Assembly (NCBI GenBank): GCA_018826295.1
Contig: JAHJZX010000019.1
Span: 1 to 43,029 of the forward strand
Reading direction: 5' to 3'
Length of the DNA: 43,029 nt
Origin: Gammaproteobacteria bacterium
GTDB taxonomy: Bacteria > Pseudomonadota > Gammaproteobacteria > Enterobacterales > Alteromonadaceae
Shown here: piece by piece, positions 13,292-22,936 of the stretch
Layout: each line of letters starts with the position of its first letter
Position numbering within the stretch: position 1 is the stretch's first letter
Notes under the pieces: model-generated
What the model was told of the DNA's origin: nothing
The model's database searches: none
What the model saw: only the letters and a program-made list of their open reading frames with translations
Translations under genes and position numbers: made by a program

Positions 13292-14584
13292 GTGAGGCAA
13301 ATGGATATGTTACTTGAATTGTCAGTACTGAGTTATCACAGATTATCGCCGCGACAGGTTGCAGTTAAACGTTTTGACAGTGCTGGCGGCACGCTGGGCC
13401 GTTCAGAGCAGTCAGATTGGTATCTGCCAGACCCGGAGCGGGTGGTTTCTGGTGTGCATGCACTTATTCATTTTAGTGCCGGTAACTATAGCATTGTGGA
13501 TAAATCTACCAATGGTCTTTTTGTTAACAGAGCAGTAGAAGCATTAGGCGCGGGCAACAGTCATACCTTACAACATGGTGATATTTTGTGTTTGGGTGAC
13601 TACGAAATTCAGGTTGCACTGGTAGACGCCGGTGCGACAGCTGTAAGTGCTGATAACAGTATTAAAGATCAGCATAGCAATGCTAGTGACAAAGCGGGCA
13701 TTGCTCCGGCTACGGCAGGTTTACTGATTGATGATTTAATGGCACCTTTGCTGGCCAGTCGTAACGCTAATGTTACAACACACTCGAACCCGCAAAGCGC
13801 GGTCGCAGAAAGACCGGCTATGGCACCGGCACAGCCGGCAGAATTAGATCAGCACTTTTTGGCACCGGCGGCAATGATCCCGGATGACTGGGATAATAGC
13901 TGGCAAGTTGATGAACTGCAGCCACAGCTCAACAGCACCGCCTCTTCGCCATTGCCACGCACCCAGACGACAGCACCAGCTAAAGCTACCAGCGCCAATG
14001 ATGAAGCTTGTATGCAGGCATTTTTACGCGGTTTGGCCGTCGCTGATGTCAATGCGCAAACTCTGGGATCTGCGGTCTGGTGGGAGCAATTAGGTCTGGC
14101 GTTTGCGCAGTCGCTGCAAGGTGTACTTAGTGTTATGCGTGAGCGCTCGCAGGTAAAAAACCGCTTTCGTGTTAATCAGACTACTTTTCAGCAACGCGAA
14201 AATAACCCCCTGAAGTTCTCTGCCAATTTAGACGATGCGTTTTATAACCTGTTTAACCGGCCAGGCAGCAGCTTTATGCCAGCGAAACAAGCGTTGGCAG
14301 AAGCGTTTGCTGATATCAGCCAGCATGAAGCGGCAATTATTGCCGGCGCTAAAGGCGCTATGGCCGGTATGTTGGCGCAGCTGGCACCAGAAAAACTGGA
14401 AGCAACAGATATTGGCGGCGGTTTGGTTGACAAGCTTAACCCAGCGCAGCGTCAGGCGCGTTGCTGGGCCAGATACAAATTGTTGCATCAGGAATTGCTC
14501 GAGGAGATGCAGCGCAAAGAACACAGTGGCGTAAACGATGATTTTATTGCTGCTTATGAAGCGTATTTACGGCGCAAGTCCTAA
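13292..14584 (+). CDS. tagH: T6SS FHA-domain protein (TagH/Fha)
   Basis: A 430-residue cytoplasmic protein. The N-terminal FHA domain (about residues 15-110) keeps the phosphothreonine-binding residues: GR at 36-37, S53-x-x-H56 and N74-G75. A low-complexity Ala/Pro-rich linker (about 110-235) leads to a C-terminal domain (FLRGLAVADV to the end) typical of T6SS FHA proteins (TIGR03354-like). That domain has a fixed helical core, with N-N-P-L-K-F-S and A-x-x-G-A-K-G-A-M-A. It is the expected target of the kinase and promotes assembly of the membrane complex. The start could be the GTG at 13292 or the ATGs at 13301 or 13307; MLLELSV at 13307 looks like the usual beginning. First gene of the operon. 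Confidence 0.92.
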   Translation: MRQMDMLLELSVLSYHRLSPRQVAVKRFDSAGGTLGRSEQSDWYLPDPERVVSGVHALIHFSAGNYSIVDKSTNGLFVNRAVEALGAGNSHTLQHGDILCLGDYEIQVALVDAGATAVSADNSIKDQHSNASDKAGIAPATAGLLIDDLMAPLLASRNANVTTHSNPQSAVAERPAMAPAQPAELDQHFLAPAAMIPDDWDNSWQVDELQPQLNSTASSPLPRTQTTAPAKATSANDEACMQAFLRGLAVADVNAQTLGSAVWWEQLGLAFAQSLQGVLSVMRERSQVKNRFRVNQTTFQQRENNPLKFSANLDDAFYNLFNRPGSSFMPAKQALAEAFADISQHEAAIIAGAKGAMAGMLAQLAPEKLEATDIGGGLVDKLNPAQRQARCWARYKLLHQELLEEMQRKEHSGVNDDFIAAYEAYLRRKS

Positions 14585-14625
14585 CACTTGCATAGGTTAC
14601 AGCAACACATCATGGAGTGGTAACA

Positions 14626-15108
14626 ATGAAACTGATAAAAATATGCGTGTTGGTTTGTATAAGCATAATGGTACTGGCCGGCTGCCAGGCAGTGTATGCA
14701 ACTTTTCCACCTTCTACCAAACTGCACTTTAGGGTAGCTGCAGATATTAATCCTGATTTTGATAACCGGCCATCGCCAGTCATCATCCGCGTATATGAAT
14801 TGGCATCGAAAACGGTATTTGAGAATCAGGATTTTTTTGCACTGTACGATAACCCCGAATCCATATTGCGCACCGATCTGCTGAAAAAAGATGAGCTGGT
14901 ATTTGAACCAGGCCAACGCAATGAATACAAAATGAGCTTACAGCCTGCGACCAAAGCCGTTGCTGTAGTGGCGGCTTACCGTGATATTGAAGGTGCCAGA
15001 TGGCGCGCGGTGGTGGATGTTAAACCAACCGGCTATGACGATTTCTACGTGTACGTTGACAAACTGGCCGTGTATATCCGCGAACATGACGTTGAGCGCA
15101 AACAATAA
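14626..15108 (+). CDS. tssJ: T6SS outer-membrane lipoprotein TssJ
   Basis: Read from the ATG at 14626, nine bases after GGAG; the in-frame GTG at 14617 is less likely. The signal peptide ends in the lipobox V-L-A-G-C, giving a lipid-anchored protein of about 140 residues. The mature part has a transthyretin-like beta-sandwich pattern with P-x-V-I-R-V-Y-E-L and F-E-N-Q-D-F-F-A-L-Y-D, and ends with a D-D-F-Y-V-Y-V-D strand. TssJ sits in the outer membrane and binds the C-terminal part of TssM. The gene lies between the FHA gene and tssK, the common order. Confidence 0.93.
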   Translation: MKLIKICVLVCISIMVLAGCQAVYATFPPSTKLHFRVAADINPDFDNRPSPVIIRVYELASKTVFENQDFFALYDNPESILRTDLLKKDELVFEPGQRNEYKMSLQPATKAVAVVAAYRDIEGARWRAVVDVKPTGYDDFYVYVDKLAVYIREHDVERKQ

Positions 15109-15131
15109 GTTAACTGGCGCAGGGAGCCGAT

Positions 15132-16460
15132 ATGAGTGACTACAGCCGCATTGCCTGGACGGAAGGTTTGTTTTTACGGCCGCAACACTTCCAGCAGCAG
15201 GAGCGCTATTTTGAATACAGTCGTCAGCAACAATTGGCGATGCAGCTGCCTTATGGTTTTGGCGTACGCCGGCTGAGCATCGATCATCAATGCCTTAAGT
15301 TTGGCCAATTTGGTTTAAGTCAACTTGATGCAGTGCTTAGTGATGGCACTGTACTGCAATTACCTGAAGTAGAAGCCTTACCGGCGCCGGTTCAAATTGA
15401 TAAAAGTTGCCGCGATCAGCAAATTTATCTGTGTCTGGCCTTAGATAAAAGCCGAGGCCAGAACATCAGCAGTGCAGAGCAAAACCAGATCAGCCGGTTT
15501 AGTTTTGCCGAACACACAGCTGCTGATAACAGCCTGTCAGAAGATGCGACCGAGCTGCTGCAACTGGCCAAGTTACGCCTGCTATTTAAGCTGGAGTCAG
15601 AAGATCGTGGTGGTTTTATCTGCTTGCCGGTAGCGCGCATTAAAGAAGTAAGCGAACAGGGCGAAGTGCAACTGGTGAAAAAGTTTATCCCGCCGTTGCT
15701 GGATATTTCTCAGGACAATGAGTTAAAAGCTTTTGTGGCCGAAGCACTGGGTATGTTGTGTCAGCGTGCAGATGCGTTGGCCGACAGGTTAGGCAAAGGC
15801 CAGGGCACGGCGAACTCGATAGCTGATTTTTTAATGCTGCAGGTGCTTAACCGTTATGAGCCACTGTTACATCACTTGAAAACCGGTGTGTTGGAGCATC
15901 CGCTGGCGTTATACCGCCTGATGGTGTCGATGTTGGGTGAATTGGCAACCTTTACGGCCAGGCAAAAACGGCCGCCGCAGTTTCCGCGTTATCAGCACGA
16001 TGACCTAACTGCAGTGTTCGGCAATCTGGGCGTTATTATGAACCAGACACTCAGTGTAGTACTGGAGCAAACGGCTCAGGCTCTGCCGTTGGAACAAGCT
16101 AAGTTTGGCATTTTAGTTTCGCCATTAACTGATAAAACCCTGCTGGAATATGCCCAATTTGTGCTGGCGGTGTCGGCTGACATACCGGCCGATGATATTC
16201 GTAAACACTTACCTGCGCGGCTGAAAATTGGTCCGGTCGAACATATTCGTGAGCTGGTAAATAACCAGTTGCCCGGTATTGCTGTTACCGGCTTACCGGT
16301 AGCACCTCGCCAGGTACCTTATCATGCTGGTTATCATTATTTTCAGTTAGATAAAGGCAGTATTTACTGGGAGCGGCTGGCAAACAGCGGCGGCTTGGCG
16401 CTGCACCTGTCGGGCAACTACCCGGGGTTAAAACTGGAGTTATGGGCGATTAAAGCTTAA
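15132..16460 (+). CDS. tssK: T6SS baseplate adaptor TssK
   Basis: A 442-residue cytoplasmic protein that joins the baseplate to the membrane complex. The N-terminus I-A-W-T-E-G-L-F-L-R-P-Q-H-F-Q-Q-Q-E-R is the TssK (VasE/ImpJ) opening. The C-terminal receptor-like region carries P-x-x-L-K-I-G-P-V-E-H-I-R-E-L-V and the late Y-F-Q-L-D motif. The length is normal. The ATG follows GCAGGGAG. It lies 23 bases after tssJ and 30 bases before tssL, consistent with one transcript. Confidence 0.97.
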   Translation: MSDYSRIAWTEGLFLRPQHFQQQERYFEYSRQQQLAMQLPYGFGVRRLSIDHQCLKFGQFGLSQLDAVLSDGTVLQLPEVEALPAPVQIDKSCRDQQIYLCLALDKSRGQNISSAEQNQISRFSFAEHTAADNSLSEDATELLQLAKLRLLFKLESEDRGGFICLPVARIKEVSEQGEVQLVKKFIPPLLDISQDNELKAFVAEALGMLCQRADALADRLGKGQGTANSIADFLMLQVLNRYEPLLHHLKTGVLEHPLALYRLMVSMLGELATFTARQKRPPQFPRYQHDDLTAVFGNLGVIMNQTLSVVLEQTAQALPLEQAKFGILVSPLTDKTLLEYAQFVLAVSADIPADDIRKHLPARLKIGPVEHIRELVNNQLPGIAVTGLPVAPRQVPYHAGYHYFQLDKGSIYWERLANSGGLALHLSGNYPGLKLELWAIKA

Positions 16461-16490
16461 ACCCGATCTGACAACCATGGATGACACGCT

Positions 16491-17804
16491 ATGTCTGATA
16501 AAACGGTAATGAAACCCCGGCCTGGTGGCAGGGGAGTAGCAAAACCAGTCGCTGCCGCAGCGGCAGCTGTTGCTGATGATGATAATGACAAGACCCGCTT
16601 TTCAGCAAATGTACGCAGTAATGAGCAGCGCGAGCGGTTACAGGTATTGTCGGTAAGTGACAACTTGTTGATTGATGAAGCCGGTGCGCTGTTTTCGCTG
16701 GTATCGCCAATTCGCAGTACTAAGCAACATGCTGATGTCATTACCTTAAAAACCCAGTGCACTCAGTTGATAAATCAGTACGAGCAGCAATTACGCCATA
16801 AAGGTGTTGCCAGCGAGGTGATTGAAAAAGCCCGTTATTGCATGTGTGCTTTTATAGATGAAACCGTACTTAACACCAGCTGGGGCGGTAATAGCGATTG
16901 GGCGGCTGAGAGCCTGTTGTCTACCTTTCATAATGAAACCTTCGGCGGTGAATACTTTTTTACCTTGTTAGATGCGGCTATTACCGAACCGAAAAGTCAT
17001 CTGCAACTGCTGGAGTTGCAATACCTGTGTTTGTCGTTTGGTTTTGTCGGCAAGATGCGGGTTGAAGAGCGTGGTTACGAGAAACTGGAGCAGTATCGTG
17101 AGCGCGCTTTTAAAGCTATCCGCTCCGTGCGGGGCGAGCCCGCGCGCGAGTTATCACCCGGCTGGCGCAGTCAGGTGGTGGCCGCCAATCAGCTAACCGA
17201 AGAGTTTCCGTTATGGGTGATGGCATCTGTAGTGGCGGCAGCTTTATTGGGCTGCTACATGTACCTTAATTATCAGATAAATGAATATTCCAATGACGTT
17301 CACCGGCAGCTAAATAATCTGGTCAGTTGGCAGCAGGATAACAGCCAGCAGCCCGCTTCTGCTAAAGCACATCAGGATGCCATCCGGCTGCAACAGCTAT
17401 TACAAACAGAGATACGACGCGACTTGCTGCAGGTAATAGAGCTGCCGGATCGGGTAAGGATCCGTGTCGGTATTGATCAGCTATTTAGCACCGGCAGCAA
17501 TGGAATTAATGAAGGCTTTATGCCGGTTGCGATAAAAATAGCCCGAGCATTGGAGGGCACCGAAGGCCGTATTCTGGTAAGCGGTTATACCGATGATGTA
17601 CCGATTTTCACCAGCAAATACCCATCAAACTGGCATTTATCTCTGGCACGCGCAAACGCCATGGCCGATGCGTTGGCATCAGGTGCAGATTTGCGTGGCC
17701 GGTTGTGGCCTGAAGGGCATGGCGATGCCAATCCGATAGTACCAAACGACAGCACGGCTAATCGTGCGCTAAATCGTCGGGTTGAGATTGACTTGTTGCA
17801 GTAA
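16491..17804 (+). CDS. tssL: T6SS membrane protein TssL with fused OmpA peptidoglycan-binding domain
   Basis: A 437-residue protein with three parts. A cytoplasmic DotU-type helical domain covers about residues 55-225 and includes CAFIDETVLN and W-G-G-N-S-D-W. One membrane helix is at 240-259. A periplasmic OmpA-like domain covers about 335-437, with ILVSGYTDDVPI, a Y-P-S-N-W-x-L-S-x-A-R-A segment and the final N-R-R-V-E-I-D-L. The fused OmpA domain anchors the complex to peptidoglycan, so no separate TagL is needed. The first 35 residues are an Ala/Asp-rich extension with no recognised role. It interacts with TssK and TssM. Confidence 0.96.
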   Translation: MSDKTVMKPRPGGRGVAKPVAAAAAAVADDDNDKTRFSANVRSNEQRERLQVLSVSDNLLIDEAGALFSLVSPIRSTKQHADVITLKTQCTQLINQYEQQLRHKGVASEVIEKARYCMCAFIDETVLNTSWGGNSDWAAESLLSTFHNETFGGEYFFTLLDAAITEPKSHLQLLELQYLCLSFGFVGKMRVEERGYEKLEQYRERAFKAIRSVRGEPARELSPGWRSQVVAANQLTEEFPLWVMASVVAAALLGCYMYLNYQINEYSNDVHRQLNNLVSWQQDNSQQPASAKAHQDAIRLQQLLQTEIRRDLLQVIELPDRVRIRVGIDQLFSTGSNGINEGFMPVAIKIARALEGTEGRILVSGYTDDVPIFTSKYPSNWHLSLARANAMADALASGADLRGRLWPEGHGDANPIVPNDSTANRALNRRVEIDLLQ

Positions 17805-17826
17805 CGCTGCAAATTAGGGAATTGTT

Positions 17827-20800
17827 ATGAAATTAAAAGCCATGCTGCAAACCATACTGCGGCTAGTTAAATCCAGTGTCTTTATTACCGTTTTAGGCTT
17901 GCTGGCCCTGGCATTGCTGATCTGGTTTGGTGGCCCTTTGTTGGCGATAGCCGGTTATGAGCCATTGGTCAGTAGCAGTGCGCGTCTGGCTACCTTATTG
18001 GTTATCACGCTGATCTGGGGCGCTGTACATTATATAAAAGGCCTGCAGGAAACCCGCTCTAACCGTGAGGCCGTAAACACCTTACTGCATGGTGATGAGC
18101 ACCAGCAGCAGGACGAGCTGGCAAAGCGTGATATCGAAGTGCTGCGGGAGCGTATGCAAAAAGCACTGGATATTTTAAAACATGCCCGCTTTGGTAAGGC
18201 CCGTGATATTTATCAATTGCCCTGGTATATGCTAATCGGGCCGCCAGGCTCAGGTAAAACTACAGCGCTGCATAATTCCGGCCTGGATTTTCCGCTAAAA
18301 GAACATATGGGCACTGACGCGATTGCCGGCGTCGGTGGCACCCGCCACTGCGATTGGTGGTTTACCAATCAGGCAGTATTGATTGATACTGCCGGTCGTT
18401 ACACCACGCAGGACAGCCACGCGGCGCAAGATTCTACTGCCTGGCAGGGGTTTTTAGGCTTGCTGAGAAAAAACCGGCCACGGCGGCCAATTAATGGTGT
18501 GATCGTCTTTGTTAGCCTGGCCGACTTATTAAATCAAACAAAAACCGAACGAAATCTGCATGCCCGGGCTATTAAGCAACGGGTGCAGGAATTGCAAAAC
18601 CAACTGGGCATGACGTTTCCGGTTTATGTAATGTTTACCAAAGCGGATTTGATTGCCGGTTTCACCGAGTTCTTCGATAACCTCAGCGAAGAAGAGCGGG
18701 AACAGGTGTGGGGCATGACCTTTGATGCAGCGCATGAAGACAGTGAAAAAGGCGCGGTAGCCCAATTTAACAAAGAGTTTCATGCCATTATTAACCGGCT
18801 TACCCAGCGCTTGTACTCACGCTTACAATTTGAACATGATCAGGAAAACCGTGCAGCTATATACGAATTTCCACGTCAGTTACGGTTATTACAAAGTGCC
18901 GCCGATGATTTTTTAAAAGAAATTTTTGCCGCTAATCCGTTTGAAAAAGCCACCATGCTGCGCGGTGTTTATATTGCCAGCGCCACACAAGAAGGCGTAC
19001 CTATTGATCGGGTTATGTCACAACTTGGCAGTAATTTTGGCCTGGCAGAACCGCCACTACGCCGGCAAACCGGCGAGGGTAAAGGCTATTTTATTAAACG
19101 TTTCTTTGAAGAAATTGTTATCCCCGAGCGAGAACTGGCATCAGTTAATTTGCAACATAAGCATCGCCACCGGTTAATCCGCCGTGGTGTTATGGCGGCA
19201 ACCGCCTGTTCTGCGCTGGCCCTGGTGCTGTTATGGGCTGGGAGTTATAACTGGAATACTGCCTTGGTCGATGAAGTCAGCGTGGCAATAACCCGGTACC
19301 AGACATTAGCCGAAAACAACACGGCCACTGATGATGTGGTGGCGCTCAATCAGCGGCTTAATTTACTGCGTGATCTGCCTGCGGGTTTTGCCGGTGTTTT
19401 ACCAACGGACGGCCCGAAAAACTTAGGCTTGTATCAGGGCGATAAATTGGGCCAGGCAGCCAAAACGGCTTATCAACATGGTTTGTATCATAGTTTTGTA
19501 CCGTATCTGTTGCAAAGTCTGACCGAAGAAATGCAGCTAAACGCGGCACATCGGGATTATTTATACGAAACACTAAAAACCTATCTGATGTTATTTCAAC
19601 CTGAACGGTTTGATGCGGTTCAGGTGACCAACTGGTTTGCACTCTATACCGAACGGCGTTTTAGCGGTGATGTCAGTCTGCCGCTGCGATTGTCGTTGCA
19701 GAACCATTTACAGGCCTTGTTGCAAAGTGGCATCAAAGGTGCGGTATATCAGCCCGATGAAGTGGTCGCAGCACGTGAACTGTTGTTAACGGTGCCACTG
19801 GCTGAGCGGGCCTATCAGCGGATCCGTACTGAACTGAGCAAAAGTCATATCCCTGATTTTCGGCTGCTGGACGTGTTGGGCAGCGATAGCGTGAAAATTG
19901 TACAACGAAAATCCGGCCTTCCGTTGCAGCAAGGTATTGCAGGTCTGTATACCTACAAAGGTTTTCATGGCCTGTTTAATGTGGAAAAGCGCCGCATTAT
20001 CCGCAGTCTGATGGAGGACAGCTGGGTATACGGCGATATGGCTGAAGGTGATAGTGACAATGGAGACTCTGGTCTGTCCGAGCAGGTAAGCGAAAAATAC
20101 CTACGCGATTATGCCTATCAGTGGCAGCAATTGCTGGATGACATTGCAATAAGCCCGGTAGATGACGTCGAGCAGGGCATTTTTGTGACCCGTGTTTTAT
20201 CCGGCCCGGAGCAACCAATCCAGAGTATCATTCGCGCGGTACAGCAAAATGTGCGATTGACCAGTTTACCTGAATCGGCAGAGCTGGACATGGCCGCGGA
20301 TGTGGCCGGTAAAGTAGCTCAAACACAGTTTTCCAGCCAAAAAAGCCGCCTAGACCGGCTATTGCCTGATGATATGTCGGCATTGCAGCAACAATTACCT
20401 GGTAAGGCGGTTGAGCAGGCGTTTACCGAGATCTTGAATATCAGTGACGCGCAGCTTGAACAGATCAGCCAAACCAGCCGCTTGTACTATGAATATTTGG
20501 AACGGCTTTATGCACCGGGTGGTATGGCACGCCAGGCTTACACTAACCAGTTAAATGGCGAGGGTGGTAAAGAACTGGGTGTCGCACTGCGCCGGCTGCA
20601 AAGTGAGATCCCGGCACCTTTTGCAAACTGGCTAGGCGATGTGTCGGCTGATACCACCAAACTGTTTGCCAAAGGCAGCCGTCAGCATATCAATGAAGCC
20701 TGGCAGGGTACTGTCCTGGCAGAGTATCGCAAAGCCATTGCCGGCCGTTATCCGCTAAACCGGCGCAGTAAAGACGATATTAAATTACGCGACTTTGAGC

Positions 20801-21375
20801 GCTTCTTTGGCTATGGCGGTACGCTAGACAGCTTCTTTAAAGATTATCTGCAGCCCTTTGTTAACACCAGCCGCGCCAATTGGAGTTTTAAGCAGGATAT
20901 TGGTTTAGATCATAGCATCCTGGCCACATTTCAGGCCGCCCGTCAGATCCGCTCGGCGTTTTTTGAAGAGGGCAGCCAGAAACTAAAAGTTGGCTTTAGT
21001 TTACGGCCGGTTTATTTAGATCGGCATATTACTCACGTGTTGCTGGAGCTTGATGGCCAGGAGTTGTCGTACCGGCATGGTCCGACGCGCTCGCGGCAGT
21101 TTTTCTGGCCGGGTGATCGCAATAAACTTACCACCAGATTAGTGTTTACCCCGGCTAATTCAGGCTTACCGTCTAATACCAGCCAGGATGGCGAATGGTC
21201 CTGGTTCCGTTTCCTTGATGGGCTAACTGAAGCACGACCACAAACCCGGACGGACAAAATTCTGCATTTGGCGGTGCAGGGCAATCATGCCCGGGTCGAG
21301 CTTATTCCCGACACTGTTGATAACCCGTTTTGGAGTAATGCACTAGAGAGGTTCAATTGTCCAGCCAGTCTGTAA
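17827..21375 (+). CDS. tssM: T6SS membrane protein TssM (IcmF family)
   Basis: 1182 residues, a normal TssM length. Two N-terminal membrane helices (about 18-40 and 53-70) are followed by a cytoplasmic NTPase-like domain with Walker A GPPGSGKTT (138-146). A third helix near residue 460 (ATACSALALVLLWAG) precedes a large periplasmic region that reaches TssJ in the outer membrane. The C-terminal beta domain includes W-P-G-D near 1095 and W-S-W-F-R-F-L-D. It is the main inner-membrane scaffold. An intact Walker A suggests nucleotide binding, which matters in some systems only. Its stop overlaps the tagF start region. Confidence 0.97.
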   Translation: MKLKAMLQTILRLVKSSVFITVLGLLALALLIWFGGPLLAIAGYEPLVSSSARLATLLVITLIWGAVHYIKGLQETRSNREAVNTLLHGDEHQQQDELAKRDIEVLRERMQKALDILKHARFGKARDIYQLPWYMLIGPPGSGKTTALHNSGLDFPLKEHMGTDAIAGVGGTRHCDWWFTNQAVLIDTAGRYTTQDSHAAQDSTAWQGFLGLLRKNRPRRPINGVIVFVSLADLLNQTKTERNLHARAIKQRVQELQNQLGMTFPVYVMFTKADLIAGFTEFFDNLSEEEREQVWGMTFDAAHEDSEKGAVAQFNKEFHAIINRLTQRLYSRLQFEHDQENRAAIYEFPRQLRLLQSAADDFLKEIFAANPFEKATMLRGVYIASATQEGVPIDRVMSQLGSNFGLAEPPLRRQTGEGKGYFIKRFFEEIVIPERELASVNLQHKHRHRLIRRGVMAATACSALALVLLWAGSYNWNTALVDEVSVAITRYQTLAENNTATDDVVALNQRLNLLRDLPAGFAGVLPTDGPKNLGLYQGDKLGQAAKTAYQHGLYHSFVPYLLQSLTEEMQLNAAHRDYLYETLKTYLMLFQPERFDAVQVTNWFALYTERRFSGDVSLPLRLSLQNHLQALLQSGIKGAVYQPDEVVAARELLLTVPLAERAYQRIRTELSKSHIPDFRLLDVLGSDSVKIVQRKSGLPLQQGIAGLYTYKGFHGLFNVEKRRIIRSLMEDSWVYGDMAEGDSDNGDSGLSEQVSEKYLRDYAYQWQQLLDDIAISPVDDVEQGIFVTRVLSGPEQPIQSIIRAVQQNVRLTSLPESAELDMAADVAGKVAQTQFSSQKSRLDRLLPDDMSALQQQLPGKAVEQAFTEILNISDAQLEQISQTSRLYYEYLERLYAPGGMARQAYTNQLNGEGGKELGVALRRLQSEIPAPFANWLGDVSADTTKLFAKGSRQHINEAWQGTVLAEYRKAIAGRYPLNRRSKDDIKLRDFERFFGYGGTLDSFFKDYLQPFVNTSRANWSFKQDIGLDHSILATFQAARQIRSAFFEEGSQKLKVGFSLRPVYLDRHITHVLLELDGQELSYRHGPTRSRQFFWPGDRNKLTTRLVFTPANSGLPSNTSQDGEWSWFRFLDGLTEARPQTRTDKILHLAVQGNHARVELIPDTVDNPFWSNALERFNCPASL

Positions 21376-22082
21376 TGGAAGTAGGATTATGCGGCAAGAT
21401 CCCAAGCCGCGGCGATTTTTTAGCTAACGGCTTAGCCGTGGATTTTGTCGATAGCTGGAATGAATGGCTACAAGCAGTATTAGCGGTAAGTCGCGAACAG
21501 CTTGGTCAAAGCTGGCTGGATATTTATCTTACCAGCCCGGTTTGGCATTTTGCCCTCAGTGCCGGTGTTTGCGGTAAAGAGGCAATGATAGGTTGCCTGA
21601 TGCCCAGTGTTGATCAGGTAGGCCGGCATTTTCCATTTACACTGGCACGCAGTTTAAGTACAACGCCGGTGCATGCCAGGCAAAGTCCGCAGTGGAGTGA
21701 CGTGATGCAGCAACAAATTTTGCACACTTTAGACGATGACTTTGCTTTTGATACCTGGCTAACGCAGCTGAGCAGCGTCGATTGGCAATGGCCTGCCGCC
21801 TTACAGGTTACCGCTTCCGAGCTTGCTGGCAGCCAAAGCCGGCCAGCCTGGTTGCTTAGCACTGAGATGTTACCGGATAGCAATAGCTTACTGCATCATA
21901 GTTACCGGCAATTGTTTGGCCGCTATTGTTTATGGTGGACAGAAGGCTCTGAGCTGGTACCGGCCTGCACTTTGATCAGTAGCGGTTTGCCGCAGGTAAG
22001 CCAGTATGCCGCTATGCTAAGCGGAGACTGGCAGCGTTGGGGCTGGGCTAAAGCCGATATTCAAACAGCAGGAGCGGCCTGA
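21357..22082 (+). CDS. tagF: T6SS-associated protein TagF
   Basis: About 241 residues, with the family opening G-L-C-G-K-I-P-S-R-G-D-F and F-V-D-S-W-N-E-W-L. S-P-V-W-H-F-A-L-S-A-G and V-D-x-V-G-R-H-F-P-F-T-L follow, all typical of the TagF/ImpM/SciT family (DUF2094). In P. aeruginosa, TagF restrains T6SS assembly by a post-translational route linked to the FHA protein. Two starts are possible: the TTG at 21357, which has AGAGAGG before it and overlaps tssM by 19 bases, or the ATG at 21375, which overlaps the tssM stop by one base. Its place between tssM and pppA supports a regulatory role. Confidence 0.93.
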   Translation: MSSQSVMEVGLCGKIPSRGDFLANGLAVDFVDSWNEWLQAVLAVSREQLGQSWLDIYLTSPVWHFALSAGVCGKEAMIGCLMPSVDQVGRHFPFTLARSLSTTPVHARQSPQWSDVMQQQILHTLDDDFAFDTWLTQLSSVDWQWPAALQVTASELAGSQSRPAWLLSTEMLPDSNSLLHHSYRQLFGRYCLWWTEGSELVPACTLISSGLPQVSQYAAMLSGDWQRWGWAKADIQTAGAA

Positions 22083-22855
22083 TGAACAAGCAATTGATTT
22101 CTGACGCTCAAAGCCACAAAGGCCTGGTACGCAAACTCAATGAAGATGCCTGCCTGGATATGGCTGATAGTGGCGTATGGTTGGTGGCCGATGGCATGGG
22201 CGGCCATGCCGCCGGTGATATTGCCAGCCAGTTGGTAGTAGACACCCTGCGCATGGCCGTGCAAAGGGCTGCAGAGCCTTCGGTGCAATTGCTCACTAAT
22301 GCACTGCAGCAGGCCAACGCCGAACTGTATCGCTACAGCGAACAGCATTTGTCCGGTAATACTGCAGGCTCTACCGTGGTGGTGTTGCTGATTGATAAAT
22401 GGCATTACCATTTTATGTGGGCTGGAGATAGCCGGGGCTACATTTTGCGCAACGGTATTTTGCGGCAGCTAACCCGCGACCACAGTCAGGTAAATGACAT
22501 GGTTGATGAAGGCTTATTAAGTAGTGATGAGGCCGAAACACATGAATTGGCTAATGTGATAACCCGTGCAGTGGGTGTAGACAGTGAGGTTACCGTCGAT
22601 GTTGTAAGTGGCGTTTGGCAAAGTGGTGATTTGTTTCTATTGTGCAGTGATGGCCTGAATAAAGAACTTAATGATGCTGAAATCAGTCAGTACCTGACAC
22701 ACACTAATCTGGCGGAAGCCAACCGCGCTCTGCTGCATTCCTGTCTGGTAGCCGGGGCTCGTGACAACGTTACTTCTGTGTTAGTTAGAGTTGAAAATGT
22801 ACCCGCAGAGGTTAGCGAAAAAGATAAAACAATACCGCTCAATCTGAAGAAATAG
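22082..22855 (+). CDS. pppA: PP2C-type Ser/Thr protein phosphatase (PppA)
   Basis: A 257-residue PPM/PP2C phosphatase. Metal-site motifs are in order: RKLNED (17-22), VADGMGGHAAG (36-45, with D37 and G38), AGDSRGY (114-120), a C-S-D-G-L-N region and the final G-A-R-D-N-V-T. In T6SS of this type PppA removes phosphate from the FHA protein and so resets the kinase signal. It overlaps tagF by one base (TGATG) and closes the first T6SS operon. A promoter-like gap follows. Confidence 0.95.
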   Translation: MNKQLISDAQSHKGLVRKLNEDACLDMADSGVWLVADGMGGHAAGDIASQLVVDTLRMAVQRAAEPSVQLLTNALQQANAELYRYSEQHLSGNTAGSTVVVLLIDKWHYHFMWAGDSRGYILRNGILRQLTRDHSQVNDMVDEGLLSSDEAETHELANVITRAVGVDSEVTVDVVSGVWQSGDLFLLCSDGLNKELNDAEISQYLTHTNLAEANRALLHSCLVAGARDNVTSVLVRVENVPAEVSEKDKTIPLNLKK

Positions 22856-22872
22856 AAATAAATAGTTAATTG

Positions 22873-22901
22873 TTGTCATAACTAAAACAATAAAGTAACA
22901 T
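22873..22901 (+). promoter_or_regulatory. Possible sigma-70 promoter for the tssA-clpV operon
   Basis: TTGTCA (22873-22878) and TAACAT (22896-22901) are spaced by 17 bp in an AT-rich 80-bp gap between pppA and tssA. The -35 matches at five of six positions and the -10 at four of six. Transcription would start near 22908. Confidence 0.42.
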
Positions 22902-22936
22902 TGCTTGCTGAATAACGTCTCATTTTGGTTGTTGTG

